Shown: piece after piece, positions 1 through 9,800 of the stretch
How positions within the stretch are numbered: the first letter of the stretch is position 1
Layout: every line of letters starts with the position of its first letter
From: Eubacteriales bacterium
GTDB taxonomy: Bacteria > Bacillota > Clostridia > Lachnospirales > Lachnospiraceae
Direction: 5' to 3'
DNA length: 64,000 nucleotides
Assembly (NCBI GenBank): GCA_030533385.1
Contig: JAUNJG010000006.1
Span: 1-64,000, forward strand
The notes under the pieces: model-generated
The model's input: only the letters and a program-made list of their open reading frames with translations
Database searches by the model: none
What the model was told of the DNA's origin: nothing
Program-made: the position numbers and the translations under genes

Positions 1-67
1 CATTTGAAAGAAAAACAAAAGAAAAGTTGCCAACGTTTACTTGACACAAACTTTTTGTATTGTGAGT

Positions 68-96
68 TTGCAATCTTTTCTTACTTCTGTTAAAAT
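68..96 (+). promoter_or_regulatory. Sigma-A-type promoter for the BMP lipoprotein
   Basis: TTGCAA at 68-73 and TAAAAT at 91-96 are separated by 17 bases, a good housekeeping promoter arrangement. Transcription would start near 103, about 65 bases before the lipoprotein start codon. A perfect TTGACA at 41-46 also exists but has no good -10 at the right distance. Confidence 0.55.
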
Positions 97-169
97 GTAG
101 TCTAACATAAAAAGGAAGGTTGTCCGGAGGGAGTCCAACGTCCGGAGATCAACAGCAGGAGGATAAATA

Positions 170-1429
170 ATGAAACGATACATTGCTTTGACAGTGGCCG
201 TGTGCATGATGTTGTCCATGGTCGGATGCAGTAAAGCAAAAGATTTGTTCCCGGAGAATACAAAAGTAGAGGGGCAGGAGCAGACAGGCCCCGTGGATGA
301 AAGCAGGATGAAGGTTGGATTTTTGTTTCCATCTGGTTCTGATTCCACGGATACCATGGCGAGAGTGGAAGGAATCCGTCGGATGCAATATGAGACCGGA
401 TTGTCAGATAATCAGATTATCATGAAGACCGGAGTCAAGAAGGCGGACGTGGAGACGACGATAGACAATATGGTAGCGCAGGGATGCCATATTATCTTTT
501 CCTGCGGAAAGAGCTGGGAGTCTTCCGTGATTGATGCAGCTGGGAAGTATCCGAATGTGCAGTTCTGCCAGGAGGGCGGAAAGAAGGCGAAAAAAAGCGG
601 ACTGTCCAATATGCACGATTATTATGTCCGTCTCTATGAAGGATATTATGTTTCGGGCATTGCGGCGGGCATGAAGATAAACGAGATGCTCAACCACGGA
701 AAAATCAGCAGGTACAATTGTAAAATTGGATTTGTGGCAAATAAAAAGGAGCCGGAGAGTACAAGCTGCGCCAATGCATTTTATCTCGGAGTGGGAGAGG
801 CTTGCTCCCAGGCATCCATGCTGGTGCGGTACACAGATTCCACCGGAGTGTATGACGATGACGGGGAAGCGGCAAGACAGTTGGCGAAGGCCGGTGTTGG
901 ATTTATGAGCCAGTATACGACGACGACGGCAGTGGCGGCGGTCTGTGCGGAAAATGACATTCCGATCGTGGGAAATGAGCAAAATATCATTGATGTTGCC
1001 CCAAACGAGGCGCTGACTTCCGCAGTGGTGAACTGGGATGCCTACTATTCTTATGCCATTGACTGTCTCATCGAAGGAGAAGAGATAGATGCGGATTGGA
1101 GTGGAGGTTACAAAGAGGGAGCAGTGACCCTGACACAGCTGAATGATGCGCATCTGGCGCAAGGAACTGTGGAGCGCCTAAAGACTGTGGAAGAGGCACT
1201 CAGAAAAAAGAGTGAAAAAGTTTTTGATACCGAAAAATTCACGGTGGAAGGCGAGTCTCTCTCCGAGCTTGTGGAAGAGGATGAAAATTACAAAAAATAT
1301 AAGAAATATGTTTATGATGGAGCTTTCCATGAGTCAGAAAAACGTTCTGCTCCTGCCATGGATTTCATGATGGACGGTGTGGAAGAAAGTACCTACGATT
1401 ATTTGCTGGAGGAATCCGAAGAGGAATAA
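170..1429 (+). CDS. BMP-family ABC transporter substrate-binding lipoprotein
   Basis: This 419-residue protein begins with a lipoprotein signal peptide: positive MKR, a hydrophobic core and the lipobox MVGC with the lipidated Cys at residue 20. The body resembles the BMP (PnrA/Med-like) periplasmic-binding fold: an early KVGFLFPSG strand, a FSCGKSWESS segment, a second VGFVANK Rossmann-like strand, and an IVGNEQN region. Family members bind purine nucleosides or related ligands and feed an ABC importer. No permease or ATPase gene is adjacent, so it is an orphan here, and the next gene is secG. The C-terminal tail is very acidic. A good SD (CAGGAGGA) precedes the ATG at 170. The family call is fairly firm; the ligand is unknown. 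Confidence 0.75.
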   Translation: MKRYIALTVAVCMMLSMVGCSKAKDLFPENTKVEGQEQTGPVDESRMKVGFLFPSGSDSTDTMARVEGIRRMQYETGLSDNQIIMKTGVKKADVETTIDNMVAQGCHIIFSCGKSWESSVIDAAGKYPNVQFCQEGGKKAKKSGLSNMHDYYVRLYEGYYVSGIAAGMKINEMLNHGKISRYNCKIGFVANKKEPESTSCANAFYLGVGEACSQASMLVRYTDSTGVYDDDGEAARQLAKAGVGFMSQYTTTTAVAAVCAENDIPIVGNEQNIIDVAPNEALTSAVVNWDAYYSYAIDCLIEGEEIDADWSGGYKEGAVTLTQLNDAHLAQGTVERLKTVEEALRKKSEKVFDTEKFTVEGESLSELVEEDENYKKYKKYVYDGAFHESEKRSAPAMDFMMDGVEESTYDYLLEESEEE

Positions 1430-1436
1430 AATTTTC

Positions 1437-1465
1437 TTGTGTTTTTTATAGTGATATGCTATGAT
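1437..1465 (+). promoter_or_regulatory. Promoter upstream of secG
   Basis: TTGTGT at 1437-1442 and TATGAT at 1460-1465 are spaced by exactly 17 bases, directly after the lipoprotein stop codon. This gives secG its own promoter about 35 bases upstream of its TTG start. Confidence 0.5.
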
Positions 1466-1500
1466 GTAAAAGATTGCGGCCATGATTGGAGGTGTAAGAA

Positions 1501-1737
1501 TTGGTTAGAACAGTAGTGACGGTTGGATTTATTATTATTTGTATTGCTTTGATTATTATCGTGCTGATGCAGGAAGGCAAGTCTGCGGGACTGGGCGCTT
1601 TGAGCGGGCAGGTGGATTCTTATGTCAGAAAGAATCACGGACGTACAAAAGAAGGTAAGCTGGAAAGAGCGACTGTCATTTTGGGAGTGTTATTTTTCGT
1701 AATTGCCATCGGACTGAGTTTAAAAGTTTTACAGTAG
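1501..1737 (+). CDS. secG: Preprotein translocase subunit SecG
   Basis: The 78-residue product has the SecG layout: an N-terminal membrane helix (residues about 3-22), a polar loop with the GLGALSG segment, and a second membrane helix at the C-terminus. SecG is the small accessory subunit of the SecYEG channel and assists SecA-driven export across the membrane. The start is TTG at 1501, preceded by GGAGGTG at good spacing; no ATG in frame would leave the first helix intact. Position immediately before rnr and smpB is the usual Firmicutes arrangement (secG-rnr-smpB-ssrA). Confidence 0.9.
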   Translation: MVRTVVTVGFIIICIALIIIVLMQEGKSAGLGALSGQVDSYVRKNHGRTKEGKLERATVILGVLFFVIAIGLSLKVLQ

Positions 1738-1743
1738 AGAAGA

Positions 1744-1779
1744 GGCCGCCTCGTATTTTTGCAATACAGGGCGGTTTTA
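1744..1779 (+). terminator. Rho-independent terminator after secG
   Basis: CCGCCT at 1746-1751 pairs with GGGCGG at 1769-1774, with an inner GTATT/AATAC helix, followed by a short TTTT run. It may only attenuate, because rnr follows within 70 bases in the same direction. Confidence 0.5.
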
Positions 1780-1846
1780 TTGTTCTATAGAGCAAGGTGC
1801 CTTTCCGGTTTATCATGCAGGAAATAAGGATTCGGAGGAGACGACA

Positions 1847-4150
1847 GTGAGTAAGAAAGAAAAACAAAATCCCTATATCGCCATGGAGGAGCTGGCATTG
1901 TTTGAACAGCGAAAAGAGATGATTCGCACCATGATTTATGATGAAAATTATATTCCGCTGAAATTTAAAGAGATGGCCTATCTGATGGATGTGCCTCATA
2001 AGGATAAAGAAAAATTGAGAGAAGTGCTGGAAAGCCTGGTGACAGAGGGCAGCGTAGAACTGACTGCCCGGGGAAAATATATCCGACCGGAAAATAAAAA
2101 TCTGACCGGTGTGTTTAGCGCCCATCCGAGAGGATTTGGATTTGTGGCGGTGGAAGGCGAACCGGAGGATATCTTTATCCCGGAACCTTATGTCAACGGA
2201 GCTGCCCATAAGGACGTGGTAAAAGTCAAAGTTTCCGGTGCCGGTGGAAGAGGAAAACGTCGGGAGGGCGTAGTCCTTAAAATATTGGAACGAGGGGCTG
2301 ATACGCTGGTGGGCACTTTTGAGGAGAGTCGTTCCTTTGGATTTGTGCGCCCTGACGACGCCCATTATACCAGAGATATTTTTATTCCCAAAAGACATTG
2401 CGGCGAAGCCGCCCAGAATGATAAAGTAGTGGTGAAGATTCTGGACTATGGTTCTGACAAAAAAAATCCTGAGGGTAGAGTTATAGAAATCATCGGAAGC
2501 GCCGACGACCCTTCCACCGATGTAACATCCATCGTCCGGGCCTACGGCATTGAAGAGGAGTTCTCTCAGGCGGCGCTGCGGGAGGCAGGAAGGATTTCTC
2601 AGGAAGTGGTCTATATGCAGGGAGAAAAGAGAGAAGATTACCGCTCCTTGCTCACGGTGACCATTGACGGAGAGGATGCCAGAGATTTGGATGATGCCAT
2701 CACTTTGGAAAGAAGGGAGGGCGGATATCTGCTGGGGGTGCATATTGCCGATGTAAGCCAGTATGTGACGGAAGGTTCGCCTTTGGACAAAGATGCATTA
2801 AACAGAGGAACCAGTGTCTACCTTTGCGACAGGGTGATTCCCATGCTGCCGCGAGAGCTTTCCAATGGCATCTGTTCCCTGAACGAGGGGGTGGATCGAT
2901 TTGCGTTAAGCTGCATGATGGAAGTGGATGGCAAGGGAAATGTGACTTCTCATAAGATAACGGAGTCCGTCATCCGGGTGGATAGGCGGATGAGTTATAC
3001 GGGGGTGCAGGCCATTCTGGAAGGCCGGGAACATCCCGAGGGAGACAGGAAAGAAATCAGAGAGCTTTGCGCCTTGATGAAAGAGGCGGCCTCCGTGTTG
3101 AAGGAAAAAAGAAGAAAGAGAGGCTCCATTGATTTTGACTTTCCGGAGTCCAAGATCGTGTTGGATGAGAAGGGATATCCGGTGGATATTCACGCCTATG
3201 AGAGAAATTGGGCCACCGACATCATTGAAGATTTCATGCTTCTTGCCAATGAGACGGTGGCGGAAGAATATTTTTGGCAGGAAATCCCCTTTGTATTCCG
3301 CACCCACGAGGAGCCGGATACGGACAAAATCGAGAGGCTGGATACCTTCATCCGAAATTTTGGCTTCTATATGAAGACAGGGCGGGAGCATTTTCATCCA
3401 AAAGAGATTCAGAAACTGCTCTTTTCTCTGGAGGGGGAACCGGAGGAGGCGCTGATTAGCCGGCTGGCGCTTCGCTCCATGAAGCAGGCAAAATATACGA
3501 CCATGAACGTGGGACATTTTGGGTTATCTACCCAGTATTATTGTCATTTTACTTCTCCTATTCGTCGTTATCCGGATTTGCAGATTCATCGCATTATCAA
3601 AGAAAACATTCATGGAAAACTGAATGGCAAAAAGATACAGCATTATGAAACCATTCTTCCTTTTGTGGCGGAGCATAGTTCCAAGATGGAACGGCGGGCG
3701 GACGAGGCCGAGCGTGAGGTGGAAAAGCTGAAAAAAGTAGAATATATGGCAGGCTTTTTGGGAGAAAGTTTCGATGGCGTCATTTCCGGGGTGACGGCAA
3801 GAGGATTGTATGTGGAACTGCACAACACGGTGGAAGGCATGGTGCCTGTGGAGTCATTGTTGGACGATTACTATATGTTCGACGAAAGCCGGTACTGTCT
3901 GGAGGGACGGGATACCGGGAGAATCTTTACCCTGGGACAAAAGGCCAGAGTAAAGGTGCAGGAGGTAAACAAGGCGAGAAAAACCATTGATTTTGTGCTG
4001 GAAGAGTTTTCCTCTGACGCAGGCTGGCAGGCGAAAGGAGACTGGAGTGAACCGGAGGAAGAAGAAATCCTGAAAAATGAATGGATGGATGAGAAGGAGG
4101 CAGAAGCCTTGCTGCAGCTTTACGCCAACAAAAAGATAGAAGAGATATAA
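1847..4150 (+). CDS. rnr: Ribonuclease R (3'-5' exoribonuclease)
   Basis: The 767-residue protein has RNase R architecture: an N-terminal winged-helix region (about 15-70), two cold-shock-like RNA-binding domains (about 85-230, with repeated GFGFV/FGFV motifs), the RNB catalytic domain beginning near residue 270 with the metal-binding Asp cluster in DARDLDDA, and a C-terminal S1 domain from about 640. It degrades structured RNA processively from the 3' end and acts with tmRNA in ribosome rescue to remove non-stop mRNA, which fits its place just before smpB and ssrA. The start is GTG at 1847 with GGAGGAG eight bases upstream. Length is normal for the family. Confidence 0.95.
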   Translation: MSKKEKQNPYIAMEELALFEQRKEMIRTMIYDENYIPLKFKEMAYLMDVPHKDKEKLREVLESLVTEGSVELTARGKYIRPENKNLTGVFSAHPRGFGFVAVEGEPEDIFIPEPYVNGAAHKDVVKVKVSGAGGRGKRREGVVLKILERGADTLVGTFEESRSFGFVRPDDAHYTRDIFIPKRHCGEAAQNDKVVVKILDYGSDKKNPEGRVIEIIGSADDPSTDVTSIVRAYGIEEEFSQAALREAGRISQEVVYMQGEKREDYRSLLTVTIDGEDARDLDDAITLERREGGYLLGVHIADVSQYVTEGSPLDKDALNRGTSVYLCDRVIPMLPRELSNGICSLNEGVDRFALSCMMEVDGKGNVTSHKITESVIRVDRRMSYTGVQAILEGREHPEGDRKEIRELCALMKEAASVLKEKRRKRGSIDFDFPESKIVLDEKGYPVDIHAYERNWATDIIEDFMLLANETVAEEYFWQEIPFVFRTHEEPDTDKIERLDTFIRNFGFYMKTGREHFHPKEIQKLLFSLEGEPEEALISRLALRSMKQAKYTTMNVGHFGLSTQYYCHFTSPIRRYPDLQIHRIIKENIHGKLNGKKIQHYETILPFVAEHSSKMERRADEAEREVEKLKKVEYMAGFLGESFDGVISGVTARGLYVELHNTVEGMVPVESLLDDYYMFDESRYCLEGRDTGRIFTLGQKARVKVQEVNKARKTIDFVLEEFSSDAGWQAKGDWSEPEEEEILKNEWMDEKEAEALLQLYANKKIEEI

Positions 4151-4159
4151 CAGCGGTGT

Positions 4160-4179
4160 CGAACATGGCGTCATGTTCG
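4160..4179. repeat. Perfect 8-bp inverted repeat between rnr and smpB
   Basis: CGAACATG (4160-4167) and CATGTTCG (4172-4179) are separated by GCGT. There is no T-run, so it is not a classical terminator. It could be a processing hairpin or a protein-binding site; the GAAC/GTTC ends resemble a LexA half-site but the spacing is not that of a Gram-positive SOS box. Confidence 0.5.
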
Positions 4180-4213
4180 GAAAAACAGAGTTTTAGGTGA
4201 AAGGAGAATCAGA

Positions 4214-4684
4214 TTGGGAAAATCAGAAGGAATCCGTCTCATCGCCAACAATAAAAAGGCGTACCACGATTATTTTATCGACGAAAAGTATGAGGCTGGC
4301 ATTGCATTGCACGGCACGGAGGTTAAGTCCCTGCGCATGGGAAAATGCAGCATCAAAGAGGCCTTTGTGACCATACACAAGGGCGAGGTACTGATTCAGC
4401 ATATGCACATCAGCCCTTATGAGAAAGGCAATATTTTCAACAAAGACCCTCTGCGCACCAGAAAGCTGCTGCTGCACCGGTCGGAGATTCGCAAGCTGGA
4501 AAATCAGATTAAAATCAAAGGGTACACGATCATGCCTTTAAAGGTTTACTTGAAAGGTAGTCTGGTGAAGGTGGAGATTGGCCTTGCCAGAGGAAAGAAA
4601 TTGTATGATAAACGGCAGGACATCGCCAAAAAAGATGCCCGCAGAGAGGCGGAGAGAGACTTTAAAATCAGAAATCTGGGTTGA
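4214..4684 (+). CDS. smpB: SsrA-binding protein SmpB
   Basis: The 156-residue protein carries SmpB hallmarks: [11 protein letters not shown] near the N-terminus, the GTEVKSLR segment, the YEKGN motif, the central [10 protein letters not shown] stretch and the basic C-terminal tail beginning GKKLYDKRQ. SmpB binds tmRNA and brings it to stalled ribosomes for trans-translation. The start is TTG at 4214 behind AAAGGAG. The stop codon at 4682 overlaps the -35 box of the tmRNA promoter, so the two partners are directly adjacent. Confidence 0.97.
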   Translation: MGKSEGIRLIANNKKAYHDYFIDEKYEAGIALHGTEVKSLRMGKCSIKEAFVTIHKGEVLIQHMHISPYEKGNIFNKDPLRTRKLLLHRSEIRKLENQIKIKGYTIMPLKVYLKGSLVKVEIGLARGKKLYDKRQDIAKKDARREAERDFKIRNLG

Positions 4685-4708
4685 CAAAATCATAGGATTT
4701 AGTATAAT
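4681..4708 (+). promoter_or_regulatory. Consensus promoter of ssrA
   Basis: TTGACA (4681-4686) and TATAAT (4703-4708) both match sigma-A consensus perfectly with a 16-base spacer. The -35 overlaps the smpB stop codon. The mature tmRNA begins about 45 bases after the predicted start, so a 5' leader would be trimmed, as is normal for tmRNA. Confidence 0.85.
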
Positions 4709-4760
4709 AGGTATGCTGTCGCTATAATAAATAAAAGCGACAGCGTCCATCGTGTTTTTA

Positions 4761-5102
4761 GGGCCTGTACTGGTTTCGACGGGGATTTTGCACGTGGGGC
4801 AGCCATCCGTGGTCCGGGACCACGTTAAAACTCGGAACTAAATATAAACGCTGAAGATAATTTAGCATACGCTGCCTAGTTGCAGCTGTCGGTCTTAGTT
4901 TCCCCACAGGCTAAGTTTCCGGCATCGAATATGTGGGACACTCGTATCCGTAAGCTTTGCCGGGTATGAAGTAAAATGAAGCTACTGAAATCCGCAGTTT
5001 GTCTTTAGACGTCGGATGGAGGGAATGTCAAAATAAAGACTGTGATGGGAGATACCGTACGGAATAGGTTTTCGGACAGGGGTTCGATTCCCCTCAGGTC
5101 CA
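4761..5102 (+). ncRNA. ssrA: tmRNA (SsrA)
   Basis: The 5' end GGGCCTG at 4761-4767 pairs with CAGGTCC near 5095-5101 to form the alanine-tRNA-like acceptor stem, and GGTTCGATTCC near 5081 is the T-loop region. The 5' segment ACTGGTTTCGACGGGG is the conserved tmRNA signature. The resume codon is GCT at 4850, and the reading frame encodes AEDNLAYAA before TAG at 4877-4879, a normal degradation tag ending in YAA. CCA is not encoded and would be added. The gene follows smpB and a consensus promoter. Confidence 0.97.
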
Positions 5103-5113
5103 TTGTATTTTAA

Positions 5114-5149
5114 GTTCTGCATCTGAACACCGGATGCAGAGCTTTTTTC
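5114..5149 (+). terminator. Terminator of ssrA
   Basis: GTTCTGCATCT pairs with GGATGCAGAGC (11 pairs including two G-U) and is followed by TTTTTT, 12 bases beyond the tmRNA 3' end. Confidence 0.85.
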
Positions 5150-5220
5150 ATTTGGCAGCGAAGGATGCCGGAACATGAAAAGGTTGTTTTGTCTCTTTCT
5201 CGCTTTTTGGAATAAAAAAT

Positions 5221-5249
5221 TTGTAACACGTCGGATTTTATGTTATATT
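5221..5249 (+). promoter_or_regulatory. Promoter of the solute-binding lipoprotein / GGDEF-EAL pair
   Basis: TTGTAA (5221-5226) and TATATT (5244-5249) are 17 bases apart. The predicted transcript has a leader of about 90 bases before the ATG at 5350. Confidence 0.5.
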
Positions 5250-5349
5250 TAAAAAGAGTAGGTATGCAAAAAAGATGCATCAATAACAGGGTGAGTTGTC
5301 AACGAAACGAGGAAAGACGGGGAAGGTCGTTTTAATAAGGAGTATCATT

Positions 5350-6786
5350 ATGAAAAAAAAGACAGGGAAGATATTATTGGGGATGGGGATGGCAATGGCT
5401 CTTATGATGACGGGATGCGGAAAAAGTTTCGGCCCATCGACGGACAATCCGGTTTCCATTAAAATATGGAATTATTATAATGGAGACCAGTTGACATCCT
5501 TTGATGATCTGGTGGAAGAGTTTAATGAGACTGTAGGAGCAAAAAAGGGGATTTATGTGGAAAGCTCCAGCCAGGGAGGGGTCAATGATCTGGAAAGCAA
5601 CGTCATAGCTGCCGCCAACGGGAAGGTGGGAGCAGATGAAGTGCCTAACATTTTTGCCGCCTATGCGGACACGGCCTACGCCATAGACAAGATGGGACTT
5701 GTCGTGGATATCAGCGAATACCTGACGGACGAAGAAAAGGAAGCCTATGTCGACAGCTATTTGCAGGAAGGCAAGTTTTCCAAGGAAGGCGGCATGAAGA
5801 TATTTCCGATTGCAAAGTCCACGGAGGTGTTTCTTTTAAATAAAACGGACTGGGATATATTTTCCGAGGAGACCGGCGTTTCCCTGAAAGATTTGGAGAC
5901 GATGGAAGGCGTGGTGGAAGTTGCGGGGAAGTATTATGACTGGACTGATGCCAAGACGCCGGAGCCGGGGGACGGAAAGGCCTTTTATGGAAGAGATGCT
6001 ATGGCGAATTATTTCCTCATAGGATCTATGCAGCTTGGGACGGAGATTTTTCAGGTGAAGGACGGAGCGATGCAGTTGAACTTTGACAGGGACGTTGTGA
6101 AAACTCTCTGGGATAACTACTATGTCCCGTACATCAAAGGATATTTTTCGTCCGTCGGAAGATTCCGAAGCGATGACGTCAAAACCGGAAATATTTTGTC
6201 GTTTGTCGGCTCGTCTTCCGGTGCCACTTTTTTCCCTTCTCAGGTGATTGTCAACGATGAGGAAAGCTATCCGATTGATATGATTGCTCTGCCTGCTCCT
6301 ATATTTGAAGGCGGAGAAAAATATGCGGTGCAGCAGGGAGCCGGCATGGTTGTCACAAAAGGAACGGAAGAGGAGATCAAAGCTTCCATAGAGTTTTTGA
6401 AGTGGTTCACGGAGCCGGAGAGAAACATAGAGTTTTCTATTGATTCAGGATACCTCCCGGTCATGAAAAAGGCGAATGACATGAAGATCATCAAAGAATA
6501 CGATGCCGAGATGAAACAGAGCATGGAGGATATTTTGACGGTGTCCGTGGATACCGTCAACAACTGTAGCTTGTATACGCCGAGAGCATTCTCTCACGGC
6601 ACAGATGCCCGCCAGGTACTGGATACTGCTCTGAGCGATTTGGCCGTGGCGGACAGGGAGACTGTGGTCCAACGCATTTCTCAGGGACAGAGTATGGAAG
6701 ATGCAGTTTCCGAATTTTTGAGCGAAGAATATTTTGAAACGTGGTATGAAAAAACTCTTCAAGAGCTTACTGCCTGTGAAGGTTAG
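5350..6786 (+). CDS. Extracellular solute-binding lipoprotein (ABC sugar-type family)
   Basis: The 478-residue product has a lipoprotein signal with MTGC and the acylated Cys at residue 23. The mature part looks like a family-1-type extracellular solute-binding protein: an early ISIKIWNYYNG-like strand, repeated hinge segments, and a late FLKWFTEPERN motif typical of sugar-binding ABC receptors. ATG at 5350 with AAGGAG is preferred over a TTG 54 bases upstream, because only the former leaves a proper signal peptide. No permease or ATPase follows. Instead, 27 bases later comes a membrane GGDEF-EAL protein, so the pair may sense a ligand rather than import it (inference). Ligand unknown. Confidence 0.8.
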   Translation: MKKKTGKILLGMGMAMALMMTGCGKSFGPSTDNPVSIKIWNYYNGDQLTSFDDLVEEFNETVGAKKGIYVESSSQGGVNDLESNVIAAANGKVGADEVPNIFAAYADTAYAIDKMGLVVDISEYLTDEEKEAYVDSYLQEGKFSKEGGMKIFPIAKSTEVFLLNKTDWDIFSEETGVSLKDLETMEGVVEVAGKYYDWTDAKTPEPGDGKAFYGRDAMANYFLIGSMQLGTEIFQVKDGAMQLNFDRDVVKTLWDNYYVPYIKGYFSSVGRFRSDDVKTGNILSFVGSSSGATFFPSQVIVNDEESYPIDMIALPAPIFEGGEKYAVQQGAGMVVTKGTEEEIKASIEFLKWFTEPERNIEFSIDSGYLPVMKKANDMKIIKEYDAEMKQSMEDILTVSVDTVNNCSLYTPRAFSHGTDARQVLDTALSDLAVADRETVVQRISQGQSMEDAVSEFLSEEYFETWYEKTLQELTACEG

Positions 6787-6813
6787 CAGACAAACAGAAA
6801 AGGATATAATATT

Positions 6814-9800
6814 ATGAAGGATAAGCAAAAAACAAAATCCGTATTTCGTATTATTGTATCGGCGCTTTTAATTGTATTGGTAACGGAAGTGCTTTTGATG
6901 GTGGGAAGCATTCTTTTTAGCGGCGTTAATGAGAGACTGGATAACAATGCCATAGATATTCTGGAAAAACAGGTAGAAAACAGAAAAGGATACCTGGAAA
7001 ATGAGATGCTTGACAACTGGTCCAATCTTTCATTTTTGGTAGACGATATCAATGAGACGGTAAAAATGATGCGAGATGCGGGGACGATTGATATCAATTC
7101 GTTAGATAGCAGCAGCGAATCCTGTGTTCCCCTTCTTCAGGAGATAGGCGGCAGGTTGATTACTGCTCTTTATAACAGGCAGGCGACGGGAATCTTTGTC
7201 GTGTTTAACACCAGGGACTTGGATAAAGAAAATTCTGGCGTCTCAAAGCCGGGAATTTATATCAGAGATTTGGATCCTATGTCCGCTCCGTCCAGCCGAT
7301 ATGGAGATTTGCTTTTGGAAAGGGCACCCAAGGAACTTTCTCATTTTTTGGATATATCCATGGACAGCGGATGGAGACCGGCATTCCGTTTTACATCAAA
7401 GGAAGAGAATGCCTTCTTCTATCACCCTTTTCAGGCGGCTTTGAAGGATGGGGCAAAGGAAGAGGCGAAAGAGTATGGCTACTGGACTACGTCGAGCTAT
7501 ATGCTAGAAGGAGATTCTCTTCCTGCCGTCTCCTACTCTGTTCCACTGATGTTGGAGGATGGGACGGTGTATGGCGTTCTGGGTGTGGAAATACTGACAA
7601 GGTATCTGAAGACGGGATTGCCTTATGAGGAACTTCAGGACAACAGCCAGGGCACTTATGTGTTAGGAAGTGTGAAAAATTGGGAGGCGGAGGAAAAGTT
7701 TTTAGATTTTAAAACCACCATTGCCTCCAGCGGACCGTTTTTTAAGAAGAGTTCCGAGGGAAATACCTTCCGTATAAAGAAAATAAAACAGGGGTATCTT
7801 TTAAAGGATGGCTCCACAAATTATTATGCGGCAGTGCAGCCGCTGTCTCTGTACAGCCGGAACGGCCCTTTTTCTGAGGAACAGTGGATGCTTGTGGGAC
7901 TGGTGCAGACGAAGCATTTGTTTGCCTTTTCTCGGCAGGTGTTCATGACACTGATGACAGCGCTCATGATCATGATTGTCATCGGAATTGTCGGCAGTGT
8001 CATCGTTGCCAGGCAGATATCAAAACCGATTAAAAAACTGTCAGGTGAGGTTGCCGCTCACCGGGGCAAGGAGGAGATTCCATCTCTTTCCTACACGGGA
8101 ATCCGGGAGCTGGATCGGTTTGCCACGGCAATTACGGAACTTAGCCAGGAGGTTCTGGAGACTTCTACAAAGTTTTTGCGGATCATGGAGATGGCCAGCG
8201 TGGATCTTGGCGGCTATGAGTACAGAGAAGAGACGGACAATGTGTATGTGACGGAGAACTTCTTCCCGCTGCTCGGAATGGAACCGGTGAAAAAGTCAGA
8301 ATTGACGCCGGAAAAATTAAAGGAAGTATTGAGAGAACTGCATGAGACGAGAACTCACAAGGGGGACATGGAAGGCAACAGAATTTATCAGATTCCTCTC
8401 TCAAAAGGAAGGGTCCGGTATTTGCGTCTGGAAGCCAGCAGGATTGGGCAGCGACATATCGGTCTTGTGGAAGATGTGACATCCAGTGCGCTGGAAAGAC
8501 TTCGCATTGAACATGAGAGAGATTATGACACCCTGACCGGCCTGTACAGCCGACGGGCTTTCCGAAGAAAGAGCGAGGAGCTGTTTGCCCATCCGGAAAA
8601 ATTAAAGCACACTGCCTTGCTGATGATGGATTTGGATAATCTGAAAATGATCAACGATACCTACGGACATGACTGGGGCGACCATTATATCCGTCAGGCG
8701 GGTCGATGCATTTTGGATAATGTGCCGGTGGGAACGGTGTGCGCCAGAATATCCGGAGATGAGTTTTTTGTGATGTTTTATGGCTATGAAAGCCAAAAAC
8801 CGATACGAAAAATATTGGAACATTTGTATCGGGCGGTCAGGAGCAGTGTTTTGATGCTGCCAAATGGCAGGGAAATGCCAATCAGCGCATCGGGAGGTGT
8901 ATCCTGGTATCCTGACGATAGCACAGAGCTGAGCGTTCTCATGAAGTATGCAGATTTTGCGATGTATCAGATTAAGAGATCCTACAAGGGAGGAATGACT
9001 GAGTTTGACATTGGCAGCTATAATGAGATGGAGTATCACAGCCAGTCAAAAAAAGAGTTTTATCAGCTGATAGAAAAGGAGCTGCTGAATTATCACTTTC
9101 AACCTATTTTTTCGGCGAGAGATGGCTCGGTAGTTGCCTATGAAGCTTTGATGCGGGCCGACCTGCCTACCCTTCACTCCCCCGATGCGGTGATGCGCAT
9201 GGCGAAAGAGGAGGATCGTCTTCACGACATAGAGCGCCTGACCATGTTTAAGGCGTCGGAGGCTTTTTGTGACCTCAGAGAGAAGGAAGAACTAAAGGAA
9301 GATGCTTTTCTTTTCATTAATTCTATTGCCAGCGAATATATGACGATGGAAGAGTTTGAGGAGTACCACAGAATGTTTTCCCATGTTCAGGGGCAGATTG
9401 TAATAGAGATCACAGAGGAGGAATTTTTAAATGAGAAGGCCATGGAGGCAAAGAGAAATGCCCCTGGTTTTTCAGGAATCTTTGCTCTGGATGATTATGG
9501 AAGTGGTTATAACACTGAGAAAAATCTTTTAGAATTATCTCCAAAATATATTAAGGTGGACATTTCCATTGTGAGAAACGTGGACACGGATACGGACAAA
9601 CAGCAGATTATGGCGAATATCATATCCTATGCCCACCAAAGAGGTATGCAGATTATTGCGGAAGGGCTGGAGACAGATTCAGAACTTGAAAAAGTGATGG
9701 AGCTGGGTGTGGACTTATTGCAGGGCTTTTATCTGGCTCGCCCGGCGGCCGTGCCGACAGCCATGAATCCGGCAGCCGCAAAATTTATCTCAGAGTTCCA

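Noticed and set aside
1676..2743. 355-codon frame antisense to rnr
   Set aside because: Same antisense composition, no start signal, opposite an intact rnr.
5296..5349. Earlier TTG start for the solute-binding lipoprotein
   Set aside because: It would add 18 residues before the signal peptide and lacks an SD, whereas ATG 5350 has AAGGAG.
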